Of a stretch of DNA of 64,000 bases, positions 53,214 to 62,732 are shown in pieces. Below the pieces are notes generated by a model. The model did no database searches and was not told the DNA's origin. It worked only from the letters and a program-made list of their open reading frames with translations. This stretch comes from Actinomycetes bacterium (lineage in GTDB: Bacteria; Actinomycetota; Actinomycetes; Actinomycetales; Microbacteriaceae), in NCBI GenBank assembly GCA_023436775.1, contig JAEZHW010000055.1:78718-142717 (forward strand), read 5' to 3'. The position numbers and the translations under genes were made by a program. Numbering within the stretch: position 1 is the first letter of the stretch; each line of letters begins with the position of its first letter.

Positions 53214-55058
53214 GTGGCAACGACACCCCAGGTGAGGCAGGCGCGCAAGACGCTGCTGTGGCTGCTGGCAATCATCGTCGGGCTCGGGGGTATCCTCGGC
53301 ATCGGTGTGGCCACGGGCCAGGCAACCTGGACCCCGAAGCTGGCGCTCGACCTGGAAGGTGGCACCCAGATCATCCTGGCTGCCAACCAGATCCAGGGCA
53401 ATGAAGTCACGGCCGAGGGGCTGAACCAGGCCGTCGCCATCATCCGCAACCGCGTCGACTCAACCGGCGTTGCCGAGGCAGAGATCACTACCCAGGGCTC
53501 GAACAACATCGTCGTGTCCCTGCCCGGTACTCCCGACCAGGAGACGATGGAGCGCATCGAGGCCTCGGCGGAGTTGACCTTCCGTCCGGTCCTGGTCTCT
53601 GGGATCGGCACGGTCGGTGGTGAAGAACCGGCCGAAGGTGAAGATGGCACCCCCGACGACCCGGACGCCGTCACTGGCACCGACGACGACGCTGTCGAGG
53701 ACGAGGCGGAGGAGTCCCCCGCGGGTGACGAGGCCGATGGTGACACCGCCTCCGGTACGCCGGAGAATGGGAGCGACCTGGCCTGGGTGACCGAAGAGCT
53801 CGAGGCTGAGTTCGAGGCGTTCCAGTGCACCGCAGAGGCGCTGGCCCTGGCTTCGCACGCTCCGGCTGACCGGCCGCTGATCACCTGTGACTCGATCGAC
53901 GGCCTGCCAGCGGGGGTGCAGGTCGAGAAGTACATCCTCGGTCCCGTCGAACTGTCTGGCACCAACATCACCAAGGCCAGCAGCGGCATGCGTCAGCTGC
54001 AGAACGGTGGTGTGTCGGGCCAGTGGGTCGTGAACATCGAGTTCGATGACGAAGGCCGCGAAATCTTTGGGGCAGTCACCCAGCGTCTGTACACCATTGG
54101 TAATACCGAGCCCATGTCACCGCGCAACCGCTTTGCGGTCGTACTGGACGGCCAGGTGGTGACGTCGCCGACCTCGAACGTGCCGATCCCGAATGGCAAG
54201 GCCGAAATCAGCGGCAACTTCACCCAGCAGAGCGCGGAGACGCTCGCGCAGCAGCTGCGGTTCGGCGCTCTGCCGATGAGTTTCACGGTGCAGACCAACG
54301 AGACGATCTCGGCGACCCTCGGTACTGAGCAGTTGGCCAGCGGCATGATCGCGGGTTTGATCGGTCTGATCTTGGTCGTGATCTACTCGCTGTTCCAGTA
54401 CCGCGTCCTCGGTCTGGTCACGGTTGCTTCACTCCTGATCGCGGCCGTGGTGACCTATTTGCTCATCGCAATCCTGTCCTGGCGGCAGGGGTACCGCCTC
54501 TCGCTGGCCGGTGTCACTGGTTTGATCGTGGCGATTGGTATCACCGCAGACTCCTTCATCGTCTACTTCGAGCGAATCCGTGACGAACTTCGCGACGGCA
54601 AGATGCTCGGTGGCAGTATCGAGGCTGGTTGGAAGCGGGCACGCCGCACCATTCTTGCCTCGGACGCGGTGAACTTCATTGCCGCGGGCGTGTTGTTCTT
54701 CCTTGCCGTCGGCAACGTGCGTGGCTTCGCCTTCACCCTGGGTCTGACCACCATCGTTGACCTGATCGTGGTGTTCATGTTCACCCACCCGCTGATGGTC
54801 TTGCTGGGCCAGACGAAGTTCTTTGCCGACGGGCATCGCGCCTCGGGCCTTGACCCGCGGATGCTGGGCGCGGTCTATCGCGGACGCGCGCAGTTCCGCG
54901 AGCCGGTCGCCGCCTCGAAGGGCAAGGCAAAGAAGGTGGCTGGCGAGGCCGCCCGCCGTCGAACCCTCGCTGAGCGTGGCGCTGACGGCAAGCCGCTCAC
55001 CCTGGCAGAACGCAAGGCACTTGCTGCCGCAACCCAGACCAAGGAGGTCGAGGACTGA
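53214..55058 (+). CDS. secD: Protein translocase subunit SecD
   Basis: Proton-driven subunit that assists late steps of Sec export. GTG start with AGAGGAG upstream. The 614-aa protein has a first membrane segment (TLLWLLAIIVGLGGILGIGV), LALDLEGGTQIILA (the D1 signature), a long acidic insert at ~140-190 (GEEPAEGEDGTPDDPD, DDDAVEDEAEESPAGDEADG) typical of Actinobacteria, and the C-terminal five-segment region with GVTGLIVAIGITADSFIVYFE. TGATG overlap leads into secF. Confidence 0.96.
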   Translation: MATTPQVRQARKTLLWLLAIIVGLGGILGIGVATGQATWTPKLALDLEGGTQIILAANQIQGNEVTAEGLNQAVAIIRNRVDSTGVAEAEITTQGSNNIVVSLPGTPDQETMERIEASAELTFRPVLVSGIGTVGGEEPAEGEDGTPDDPDAVTGTDDDAVEDEAEESPAGDEADGDTASGTPENGSDLAWVTEELEAEFEAFQCTAEALALASHAPADRPLITCDSIDGLPAGVQVEKYILGPVELSGTNITKASSGMRQLQNGGVSGQWVVNIEFDDEGREIFGAVTQRLYTIGNTEPMSPRNRFAVVLDGQVVTSPTSNVPIPNGKAEISGNFTQQSAETLAQQLRFGALPMSFTVQTNETISATLGTEQLASGMIAGLIGLILVVIYSLFQYRVLGLVTVASLLIAAVVTYLLIAILSWRQGYRLSLAGVTGLIVAIGITADSFIVYFERIRDELRDGKMLGGSIEAGWKRARRTILASDAVNFIAAGVLFFLAVGNVRGFAFTLGLTTIVDLIVVFMFTHPLMVLLGQTKFFADGHRASGLDPRMLGAVYRGRAQFREPVAASKGKAKKVAGEAARRRTLAERGADGKPLTLAERKALAAATQTKEVED

Positions 55059-56065
55059 TGGGCTTCGCACAGTTCGGTAACGACCTGCACACCGGCAAGC
55101 GTTCCTTCAACTTCGTCGGTCGCCGCGCGCTCTGGTACGCCATCGCGTTGGTGGTGATCGCGATTACGGTCCTGCTGACCGTGCTGCGCGGCGGCTTCAA
55201 CCTGGGCATTGAGTTCCGTGGTGGTAGCGAGTTCCGGGTCTCGAACGCCGGCGCCTCGGCTGAGGTGATTGACCAGTCGCAGGCACAGAATGCCGTCACC
55301 GAGATCAAGCCTGGCGCCATCGTGCACGTCGCGATTGTCGGCACCTCGACCGTGCGGGTGCAGACCGATCAGCTGACCGACGAAGAAGTGCGTCAGGTGA
55401 GCGCCCTGCTGGCTGACGCCTACGGTGTGAACCCGGACCAGGTCACCTCCAGCTTCGTGGGTGCCTCCTGGGGTCAGGATGTGACTCGTCAGGCCCTGAC
55501 CGGTTTGGTGATCTTCGTGATCATCGTGTCGCTGGTGATGGCTGCATACTTCCGCACCTGGAAGATGGCCCTCGCCGCGTTGCTGGCCATGGTGCACGAC
55601 ATCGTGCTCACCGTCGGCGCCTACGGCGTCTTCGGGTTTGAGATCACCCCGGCCGCCATGATTGGTTTCCTGACGATCCTCGGCTACTCGCTCTATGACA
55701 CGGTCGTGGTCTTCGACAAGGTTCGTGAGAATACCGAGCACCTGAAGGACCCGAGCCGCGAGACTTTCCGCAACAAGGTGAACCTGGCAGTGAACCAGAC
55801 CCTGGTGCGCTCGATCAATACCTCGGCGGTGGCAGTGCTTCCGGTGGCAGCGATTCTGTTCATCGGGGCGGCGTTGCTCGGCGCAGGAACGCTGCGCGAC
55901 ATCTCGCTGGCGCTGTTCGTGGGTATGTTGCTCGGCACCTATTCCACGATCTTCATCGCTGCACCGGCATACTCGCACCTGCGCGAGTCGGAGTTTCCTG
56001 CGGAGGGATCGACGGGCAAGTCCGTCGCCAAGGCGAAGGCCCAGGCCGCTTCGGCCAAGGCTTGA
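55058..56065 (+). CDS. secF: Protein translocase subunit SecF
   Basis: Membrane partner of SecD. The 335-aa protein has LGIEFRGGSEFRVSN near the N-terminus, five C-terminal membrane segments and the family motif FLTILGYSLYDTVVVFDKVREN with the conserved Asp. The C-terminus is Ala/Lys rich. It starts in a 1-nt overlap with secD. Confidence 0.96.
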   Translation: MGFAQFGNDLHTGKRSFNFVGRRALWYAIALVVIAITVLLTVLRGGFNLGIEFRGGSEFRVSNAGASAEVIDQSQAQNAVTEIKPGAIVHVAIVGTSTVRVQTDQLTDEEVRQVSALLADAYGVNPDQVTSSFVGASWGQDVTRQALTGLVIFVIIVSLVMAAYFRTWKMALAALLAMVHDIVLTVGAYGVFGFEITPAAMIGFLTILGYSLYDTVVVFDKVRENTEHLKDPSRETFRNKVNLAVNQTLVRSINTSAVAVLPVAAILFIGAALLGAGTLRDISLALFVGMLLGTYSTIFIAAPAYSHLRESEFPAEGSTGKSVAKAKAQAASAKA

Positions 56066-56144
56066 GCCGGGCGCGTGCATCCTGTGACGATGTCAGGTTC
56101 GGCCGCTCTCCGAGCGCGATAATGGTGTTGCAGGAGGTGCGCGC

Positions 56145-58412
56145 GTGAGTGAGACGCCGGGGACATGGATTCGGCGGTCGTTGCTGCCAAAGCTCTTTTC
56201 ACGCGCGGCGACTACCAGTGGCGTTGAACCGCTGCTGAAAAAGATCCGCAGCCAGCACCCGCGTGCCGACCTGGAAGTCATTGAGCGTGCCTACCGCGTC
56301 GCTGAGCAGGCGCACCGCGGTCAGTTCCGTCGGAGTGGGGAGCCGTACATCACGCACCCGCTCGCAGTCACCGAGATTTTGGTCGACCTTGGGGCGGGCC
56401 CACGGACGTTGGCAGCGGCACTGCTGCATGACACCGTAGAAGACACCGACTACTCCTTGGAGCAGTTGCGTTCGGACTTTGGCGATGAGATCGCCATGTT
56501 GGTCGATGGCGTGACCAAGCTGGACAAGATCAAGGTCGGCGATTCTGCACAGGCCGAGACTGTTCGCAAGATGGTGGTGGCGATGTCTCGCGACATTCGC
56601 GTCATCGTGATCAAGCTTGCTGACCGGCTGCACAATGCGCGGACGTGGGGGTTTATGCCGGCCGAGTCGGCACAGCGTAAGGCGAAGGAAACCCTCGAAA
56701 TTTACGCGCCGCTGGCTCATCGTCTGGGTATCCAGTCGATCAAGACTGAGCTCGAGGACCTGTCTTTTGCCGTCTTGCAGCCAAAGATCTACGTCGAGAT
56801 CGAGAACCTCGTCACGCAGCGGGCGCCGGAGCGCGAAACGTTCCTGCGGGACGTCATCACCACGATTCGCAATGACCTCAAGAGTTCCCGAATTCGTGGC
56901 ACCGTGCAAGGTCGACCCAAGCAGTACTACTCGATCTATCAGAAGATGGTCGTCCGTGGTCGGGAGTTCGACGAGATTTACGACCTCGTTGGCATTCGCG
57001 TCATCGTGAACTCGGTGCGCGATTGCTACGCCGTCCTGGGTGCGATTCACGCCCGCTGGACTCCGGTGCCGGGTCGTTTCAAGGACTACATCGCGACGCC
57101 GAAGTTCAATCTGTATCAGTCGCTGCACACCACGGTGATTGGTCCGCACGGACGCTCCGTCGAGATTCAGATCCGCACCGAGGAGATGCATCAGCGCGCC
57201 GAGTTCGGTATCGCGGCGCACTGGAAGTACAAGCAGGGGCAGTCCGCGGATCGCGGCACCGGCAAGGTCGCCGACAAGGTTGGCGGGCCCGATCAGTCCG
57301 GTATGGCCTGGCTTGCCCACATCGCCGAGTGGGAGTCTGAGACGACTGACCCGGGCGAGTTCCTCGACTCCTTGCGCTTTGAGATCGGCGCGAAGGACCT
57401 GTACGTCTTCACGCCGCAGGGCAAAGTAATTGGCCTGCCCACCGGCGCGACCCCAGTGGACTTTGCCTACGCCGTCCACACCGAGGTCGGTCACCGCGCC
57501 ATGGGCGCCAAGGTGAATGGTCGCCTCGTTCCGCTGGACACCACGCTGAAGAGCGGGGACGTGGTTGAGGTCTTTACCTCGAAGAGCCCGGATGCGAGCC
57601 CCAGTCAAGACTGGCTGAGCTTCGTCAAGAGCACACGCGCCAAGAACAAGATTCGAGCATGGTTCACCAAGGAACGGCGCGAGGAAGCGATCGAGCAGGG
57701 CAAGGAAGCGATCGCTCGTGCCATGCGGAAGCAGAACTTGCCGCTGCAGAAGCTCATGGGCCAGGAAGTCATTGCTGAGGTGAGCGCACAGCTACGCTAC
57801 GAGGATGTCTCGGCGCTCTACGCCGCGGTGGGTGAGGGCCACGTGTCGGCGCAGTCGGTGATCGAAAAGGTTGTGGCCCTGGTCCGCACCGACACCGACC
57901 TCGAAGAGAACATCGAGCACTCCATCCCCTTCGGCAAGGCTACGCCGCGCCGCGAAGGGACGTCTGGCGTGCTCGTGCGCGGGGCCCCGGACATCCTGGT
58001 GAAGCTCGCAAAGTGCTGCACGCCGGTACCCGGCGACGAGATCGTGGGCTTCATCACCCGCGGTTCGGGTGTGTCAGTCCATCAGGCCAGTTGCCGCAAC
58101 GTCGACGAGTTGATGAAGCAGCCCGATCGGATGATCGAGGTGGCGTGGTCGTCGACGGGTAAGGGCTTGTTCCTGGTGCAGATTCAGGTTGAGGCGCTGG
58201 ACCGGGCTGGTCTGCTGTCGGATGTGACCCGGGTGCTCAGCGAACACCACGTGAATATCTTGGCGGCCACAGTGCAAACTTCGGACGACCGAGTGGCGAT
58301 CAGCCGCTTCTCGTTCGAGATGGGTGACACCACGCATCTGGACCGTCTGCTGAACGCAGTGCGCCGCATCGACACGGTCTATGACGCCTATCGCGTCACG
58401 CCGAACGCCTAG
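56145..58412 (+). CDS. rel: Bifunctional (p)ppGpp synthetase/hydrolase Rel
   Basis: Makes and degrades the stringent-response alarmone (p)ppGpp. GTG 56145 follows AGGAGG. The 755-aa protein has the HD hydrolase domain (ITHPLAVTEILVDL, LLHDTVEDTDYS, LADRLHNART), the synthetase domain with GRPKQYYSIYQKM and RFKDYIATPKFN; the RFKD form of the RxKD motif indicates a bifunctional enzyme, not a synthetase-only RelA. TGS (VFTPQGKVIGLPTGATPVDF) and ACT domains complete it. Its stop shares CTAG with the convergent gene. Confidence 0.96.
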   Translation: MSETPGTWIRRSLLPKLFSRAATTSGVEPLLKKIRSQHPRADLEVIERAYRVAEQAHRGQFRRSGEPYITHPLAVTEILVDLGAGPRTLAAALLHDTVEDTDYSLEQLRSDFGDEIAMLVDGVTKLDKIKVGDSAQAETVRKMVVAMSRDIRVIVIKLADRLHNARTWGFMPAESAQRKAKETLEIYAPLAHRLGIQSIKTELEDLSFAVLQPKIYVEIENLVTQRAPERETFLRDVITTIRNDLKSSRIRGTVQGRPKQYYSIYQKMVVRGREFDEIYDLVGIRVIVNSVRDCYAVLGAIHARWTPVPGRFKDYIATPKFNLYQSLHTTVIGPHGRSVEIQIRTEEMHQRAEFGIAAHWKYKQGQSADRGTGKVADKVGGPDQSGMAWLAHIAEWESETTDPGEFLDSLRFEIGAKDLYVFTPQGKVIGLPTGATPVDFAYAVHTEVGHRAMGAKVNGRLVPLDTTLKSGDVVEVFTSKSPDASPSQDWLSFVKSTRAKNKIRAWFTKERREEAIEQGKEAIARAMRKQNLPLQKLMGQEVIAEVSAQLRYEDVSALYAAVGEGHVSAQSVIEKVVALVRTDTDLEENIEHSIPFGKATPRREGTSGVLVRGAPDILVKLAKCCTPVPGDEIVGFITRGSGVSVHQASCRNVDELMKQPDRMIEVAWSSTGKGLFLVQIQVEALDRAGLLSDVTRVLSEHHVNILAATVQTSDDRVAISRFSFEMGDTTHLDRLLNAVRRIDTVYDAYRVTPNA

Positions 58413-59011
58413 GCAGCAGCCGGTGCGCCGGCACTGAGGCCATCCAGCGTCTCTAGGATGCGGCGTCGGAAGGGCATCCGCGGTGCCGCGCTGACCTGAT
58501 GCCGCACCCGGTGCAGGTCGTGGCCTGCCAGCACCGCCAGGCGAGCGAGTACCGGCCCCAGGTCAGAACCCACCAGATCGGGTACGGCCGCGAGGTCAAG
58601 CAGCGTGCGCAACGGTGCGGTCACGAGTGTCGGACCGACCTGAACGATCTCGTCCGATGCGAAGACGCGTTCGCGCCATCGTGCCCCGGCCTCGGGTATG
58701 CGGCCGCGGCGGTGGCGATCGATGGCCAGTTCCATTCGAGTCGGTGCCTGGGGGAGTGCGCCGAAGATCCACGCAGCGGTGCCTCGCTCTGCAATCACGC
58801 GATCGCTCAAGCTCGTACTTGGCAGCGCCGCGCGAACGCTGGCAGCCCGCAGCTCAGGAGTGTTTGGCGTCGCCCAGCACGCGGCCGCGCCAGCGCAGGA
58901 CCAGACTTCGCCGCTGGTGACCAGTGCGCTTAACTCCGCGAGCGGCCAGCCTAGGTCGGAGGTTTCACTGAGATCGGCGGGGGCGAGCACGGGAGCGAGC
59001 AGACGTGACAT
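58409..59011 (-). CDS. AbiEi-like actinobacterial protein of unknown function
   Basis: 200 aa from ATG 59011 (MSRLLAPVLAPADLSETSD); the frame is open further upstream without conservation. The middle part resembles the C-terminal half of actinobacterial proteins annotated as type IV toxin-antitoxin AbiEi-family antitoxins: ERGTAAWIFGALPQ, RERVFASDEIVQVG and LVTAPLRTLLDLAAVPD. No AbiEii nucleotidyltransferase partner is nearby, so an antitoxin function is not supported. The stop shares CTAG with rel. Confidence 0.7.
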   Translation of the reverse strand: MSRLLAPVLAPADLSETSDLGWPLAELSALVTSGEVWSCAGAAACWATPNTPELRAASVRAALPSTSLSDRVIAERGTAAWIFGALPQAPTRMELAIDRHRRGRIPEAGARWRERVFASDEIVQVGPTLVTAPLRTLLDLAAVPDLVGSDLGPVLARLAVLAGHDLHRVRHQVSAAPRMPFRRRILETLDGLSAGAPAAA

Positions 59012-59119
59012 GGTTCCAGGCTGCCCGAGTATCGCCTCGGAGATCACACTCGGACACGAGCCGTGGAAAGCATTCGGCCCGCCCATCCTGTGGATGCGCG
59101 GGCCGAATGCAGACGCTGG

Positions 59120-60349
59120 TTAGCTGAGGGCGTCGAGCCACACCTTGCGAGCAGCCAGGGCCTCTTCGGCCGCACGAATCTTGTCGGCGTCCTTGGACGC
59201 CTTTGCTGCTTCCAACTCCGCCTCAAGCTTGGCGATCGCTTCCTGCAACTGGGCAGCCAGGCCAGCACCACGGGACTGCGCCGCGGGGTTGTTCTTCGCC
59301 CACTGCTCGTCAGCCAGGGCCTTCACATGCGCTTCCACCTTGCGCAGACGGTCTTCCACTGAACGCAGGTGCTCGCGCGGCACGCGGCCGATCGCGTCCC
59401 ACCGATCGTGAATCGATCGCAATGCGTCGCGGGCCTGGTCCACGTCCGTCATCGAAAGAATCGCCTCGGCGTCCTGCAAGACGGCAAGTTTCTGCCCCAG
59501 GTTGGCAGCGTATTCGGCGTTCTCGATGGCATCGCGTTCCGCCTTGGCGCTATAGAGCACGTCACCGGCAGCCTTGAACTTCTCCCAGAGGGCGTCGTCC
59601 TGCTTGCGACCGCTCCGGCCAGCCTGCTTCCATTCGTCCAGCAGACGACGGTACTCATCGATACCAGCAGCACCCTTGGGTGCGAGCGCTTCGGCGCGCT
59701 CGATGAGGGCGCGCTTGGCGTCACGAACCTTGCGCTGCTGCTGATCCAGTTCCGCAAAGAAGGCGCGACGGCCGGCATCCAGGGTGGACCGGGCGGCACG
59801 GAAGCGCTGCCAGAGGGCGTCGCTGTCCGCCTTGGGCAACCGCGGTCCGTGCTGCTGCGAGTGCTGCCACTGCTGGAAGAGTTGGTCGATCTCGGCGGCG
59901 GCCTGCTTCCACTGCTGCTTTGCGGGGTCCTTCGCGGCGAGCGCCTCAGCGGCGGCTACGATGGCTTCGCGCTCAGCGCGGGCGGCCTCAATCGCGGCCT
60001 GACGTTCCTGCTGCTGCCGCTGATCAACCTCTGCCACCTGGGCGTCGATGGCGTCGAGGCGCGCGGCCAGGGCGGCGAGGTCACCAACGGCCTTGGCCTC
60101 GGTCACTTGCTCACGGAGCTGGGCTGCCGTCTTGGCAATATCCTTCGCCGGGGCGCCGGTACGCAGGCGCTGCTCCAGCAGTCGGAGCGCAGCGTCGAGG
60201 TCGTCGTACTTGCGCTGATAGAAGGCGAGGGCTTCCTCGGGGGTGCCGTCCAAGAATTGGCCGACCTCACGTTCCCCGTCCGCCGTGCGTACGTAGACCG
60301 TGCCCGTCTCGTCGACTCGACCCCAGTCCTGCGTTTCCTTGTCCGTCAT
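59120..60349 (-). CDS. DUF349 family coiled-coil protein
   Basis: 409 aa from ATG 60349 (MTDKETQDWGRVDETG). The protein is highly charged and helical, with repeated DUF349 units of ~75 residues (KADSDALWQRFRAARSTLDA, KQDDALWEKFKAAGDVLYS, and DQARDALRSIHDRWDAIGR). The N-terminus resembles DUF349 proteins of Actinobacteria that begin WGRVDETGTVYV. Function is unknown. A TAGGCT at 60383-60388, overlapping the stop of the cyclophilin gene, is a possible promoter. Confidence 0.9.
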   Translation of the reverse strand: MTDKETQDWGRVDETGTVYVRTADGEREVGQFLDGTPEEALAFYQRKYDDLDAALRLLEQRLRTGAPAKDIAKTAAQLREQVTEAKAVGDLAALAARLDAIDAQVAEVDQRQQQERQAAIEAARAEREAIVAAAEALAAKDPAKQQWKQAAAEIDQLFQQWQHSQQHGPRLPKADSDALWQRFRAARSTLDAGRRAFFAELDQQQRKVRDAKRALIERAEALAPKGAAGIDEYRRLLDEWKQAGRSGRKQDDALWEKFKAAGDVLYSAKAERDAIENAEYAANLGQKLAVLQDAEAILSMTDVDQARDALRSIHDRWDAIGRVPREHLRSVEDRLRKVEAHVKALADEQWAKNNPAAQSRGAGLAAQLQEAIAKLEAELEAAKASKDADKIRAAEEALAARKVWLDALS

Positions 60350-60382
60350 CGGTCCAATCCCGTCGCCCGCCAATGCCAATCC

Positions 60383-60388
60383 AGCCTA
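60383..60388 (-). promoter_or_regulatory. Possible -10 element (TAGGCT) for the DUF349 gene
   Basis: On the reverse strand TAGGCT begins with the TAG stop of the upstream cyclophilin gene and gives the DUF349 gene a ~30-nt leader. Confidence 0.4.
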
Positions 60389-61153
60389 GCCGACGCGCCC
60401 GTCGATGGTGACGCTCTTGATCGTGATCGGCCGGACCGGTGCCCCCTCAGCGCCGCCATCCGCGGTGCCAGGGGCAGCGAAGTCAGTGATGAACGCCTCA
60501 AGGCCGCTCGTGATGCGACCCATCACCGTGTAGCCGCCCGCGCCATCGGCCGGGATCATGGTGTCTTCGTAGACGATAAAGAACTGGGAACCCATGCTGA
60601 AGCCGTCGTTGCTATGCCGGGCCATGGCGATCGTGCCGGCCGGGTAGAAGTTGTCTTCGGGCGCGTTCTCAATCGGGCCGAAGGCATAGCCAGGGCCGCC
60701 GGTTCCGTCGCCCTTTGGGTCACCGCACTGCAGCAGAGCGAAGCCGGGAGTCGTGGTCAGACGGTGGCAGGAGACCTCGTCGAAGTAGTGTTGATCGGCC
60801 AGACTGAGGAACGAGGCGACGGCTTGCGGCGCCTTCGCGCCATCCAACTCGAAGTGCAACGGCAGGGAATTGAGGGTGAGCGTGCCGGACCATGTCTTTC
60901 CCTCCGCCAGTGCCGGGTCCGGAGCCTGCGCACCGGGTGCGGCCGTGTTGTCGTCGGCCGGTGCCGACGTTGGGCCGCCGACGAAATAGAAGACCTGTGC
61001 GGCAATGAGCACCAGCCCCGCGACCGCGCCGATGATGCCCCAGCGCAGATTGTCGCTCTTGCGACGCTGGACGATGCGCTGGGCCACTGCCTGCTTGGTC
61101 TGATAGGCCTTGAGGCGGGCGAGCTGGGCTCGATCCTGCTTTGCTGCGGACAT
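60386..61153 (-). CDS. Membrane-anchored cyclophilin-type peptidyl-prolyl isomerase
   Basis: 255 aa. ATG 61153 follows AGGAG; further upstream in frame is non-conserved. A basic N-terminus (~1-35) precedes one membrane segment (~40-60, WGIIGAVAGLVLIAAQVFYFVGG), a disordered linker, and a cyclophilin domain (~85-255) with FDEVSCHRLTTTPGFALLQCGDP, AMARHSNDGFSMGSQFFIVYED and MGRITSGLEAF. It acts outside the membrane on exported proteins by analogy with its family. It precedes DUF349 on the same strand. Confidence 0.92.
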   Translation of the reverse strand: MSAAKQDRAQLARLKAYQTKQAVAQRIVQRRKSDNLRWGIIGAVAGLVLIAAQVFYFVGGPTSAPADDNTAAPGAQAPDPALAEGKTWSGTLTLNSLPLHFELDGAKAPQAVASFLSLADQHYFDEVSCHRLTTTPGFALLQCGDPKGDGTGGPGYAFGPIENAPEDNFYPAGTIAMARHSNDGFSMGSQFFIVYEDTMIPADGAGGYTVMGRITSGLEAFITDFAAPGTADGGAEGAPVRPITIKSVTIDGRVG

Positions 61154-61316
61154 GCTTCGGCTCCTGAAGAGGTAGGGCGCGGCAACCGTGGCGACTACCG
61201 CGGCGTAGACACCACATGATGGTATTCGGCGGCGCAGAATCGGAGCAAACCCCCTGCTGCAGCGGCATCGGCGAGCTGTTCCACACGGGTGGCGCAGCAA
61301 TGACAGTGTGCCTCGG

Positions 61317-61322
61317 TAGCAT
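61317..61322 (+). promoter_or_regulatory. -10 element TAGCAT for leaderless rarA
   Basis: TAGCAT ends 6 nt before the rarA ATG (61329) with no ribosome site between, another instance of the leaderless architecture. Confidence 0.5.
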
Positions 61323-61328
61323 GGCGGT

Positions 61329-62675
61329 ATGTCCTCGCAGCCCGGCCTCTACTCCGGCGCGGTTCCGCTTGCCGTGCGCATGCGCCCGCGCTCTCTGGAC
61401 GAGGTGGTGGGCCAGCGTCACCTGCTGGGACCGAATGCGCCGCTGCGCCGCCTCGCCTCGGCTGATGGCACTCAGGGCGCCGTCTCGGTGATTCTCTGGG
61501 GGCCGCCCGGCACGGGGAAAACCACGCTGGCCCAGGCGATCGCCCACAGTTCAGGGCGCGAATTTGCCGAACTCTCGGCCGTCACTGCTGGCGTCAAAGA
61601 TGTCCGCGAGGTGATGGAACGGGCGCTGAGCAATCGCGACCTCTACGGCGTCTCGACCGTGCTGTTCCTGGACGAGATCCACCGCTTCACGAAGGCACAG
61701 CAGGATGCCCTGCTGCCGGGGGTCGAGAACGGCTGGGTGGTGTTGGTGGCTGCCACCACCGAAAATCCATCGTTCTCGGTGATCGCGCCGCTGCTGAGCC
61801 GCTCGCTGCTGCTGACGCTTGAACAACTGTCCGATGAGGATCTGGCGACGGTGATCGATCGTGCGGTCGAGGATGAGCGCGGACTGCGCGGCGCCGTCCG
61901 GCTGGAACCGGAGGCGCGTGAGGCGCTCATTCGCCTCGCTTCGGGCGATGCCCGACGAGCCCTGACCGCCCTGGACGCTGCAGCCCAACTCGCACTCGGC
62001 CCGGATGCGGACGCGGCCGAGGAAGACGGCGTGGTCGTGGTCACCGCCGAGATGGTTGCCGCGACCGTGGACCGGGCCCTGCTGCGGTATGACCGCCAAG
62101 GTGATGAGCACTATGACGTGATTAGCGCCTTTATTAAGTCGATTCGGGGCTCGGACCCGGACGCGGCGTTGCACTATCTGGCACGAATGGTCGAGGCGGG
62201 GGAGGATCCGCGGTTCATCGCCCGACGCATCATGATCTCGGCGGCCGAAGATATTGGTATGGCCGACCCGCAGGCGCTCCCCATGGCGGTCGCTGCCGCC
62301 CAGGCGGTCCAACTGATCGGTATGCCGGAAGCGCGCCTGATCCTCGCCGAGGCGGTGGTCTACCTCGCGACCGCACCCAAGTCGAACGCCTCGTACGTCG
62401 GCTTCGAACGCGCAGTGGCGGATGTTCGAGCCGGCAAGCTCGGTCGTGTGCCGAAACACCTGCGTGACGCCCACTATCCGGGCGCCAAGCGCCTCGGGCA
62501 TGGGAAGGGCTACCGGTATCCCCATGACGACCCCATTGGCGTGTCCACCCAGCAGTACCTGCCGGATCCCTTGGTCGGGACTGAGTACTACCAGCCGACG
62601 GACCATGGCAATGAGCGCGACATCAAGTCCCGGCTCGAGAAGCTGCGTCGTATTCTGCGAGGGGAGCGCGGGTAG
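61329..62675 (+). CDS. rarA: Replication-associated recombination protein RarA (MgsA)
   Basis: AAA clamp-loader-like ATPase that acts at stalled forks. The 448-aa protein has [39 protein letters not shown] (Walker A), [20 protein letters not shown] (Walker B), GATTENPS-like residues ([19 protein letters not shown]), and the C-terminal tetramerisation region with [28 protein letters not shown] leaderless promoter lies just upstream. rpsD follows on the same strand with its own promoter. Confidence 0.96.
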   Translation: MSSQPGLYSGAVPLAVRMRPRSLDEVVGQRHLLGPNAPLRRLASADGTQGAVSVILWGPPGTGKTTLAQAIAHSSGREFAELSAVTAGVKDVREVMERALSNRDLYGVSTVLFLDEIHRFTKAQQDALLPGVENGWVVLVAATTENPSFSVIAPLLSRSLLLTLEQLSDEDLATVIDRAVEDERGLRGAVRLEPEAREALIRLASGDARRALTALDAAAQLALGPDADAAEEDGVVVVTAEMVAATVDRALLRYDRQGDEHYDVISAFIKSIRGSDPDAALHYLARMVEAGEDPRFIARRIMISAAEDIGMADPQALPMAVAAAQAVQLIGMPEARLILAEAVVYLATAPKSNASYVGFERAVADVRAGKLGRVPKHLRDAHYPGAKRLGHGKGYRYPHDDPIGVSTQQYLPDPLVGTEYYQPTDHGNERDIKSRLEKLRRILRGERG

Positions 62676-62721
62676 CGAAGGATGTGGGGCGCCCCTGCGT
62701 CCACATTCCGGCCATCACTGC

Positions 62722-62727
62722 TATGCT
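62722..62727 (+). promoter_or_regulatory. Possible -10 element (TATGCT) of the rpsD transcript
   Basis: TATGCT in ...gctatgctgtataggccc would give a ~185-nt leader before the rpsD GTG. A neighbouring TATAGG (62729) is an alternative. Confidence 0.35.
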
Positions 62728-62732
62728 GTATA

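Noticed and set aside
59369..61219. A 616-codon + strand frame over the DUF349 and cyclophilin genes
   Set aside because: It is antisense to two well-supported genes, has no ribosome site and no recognisable domain.
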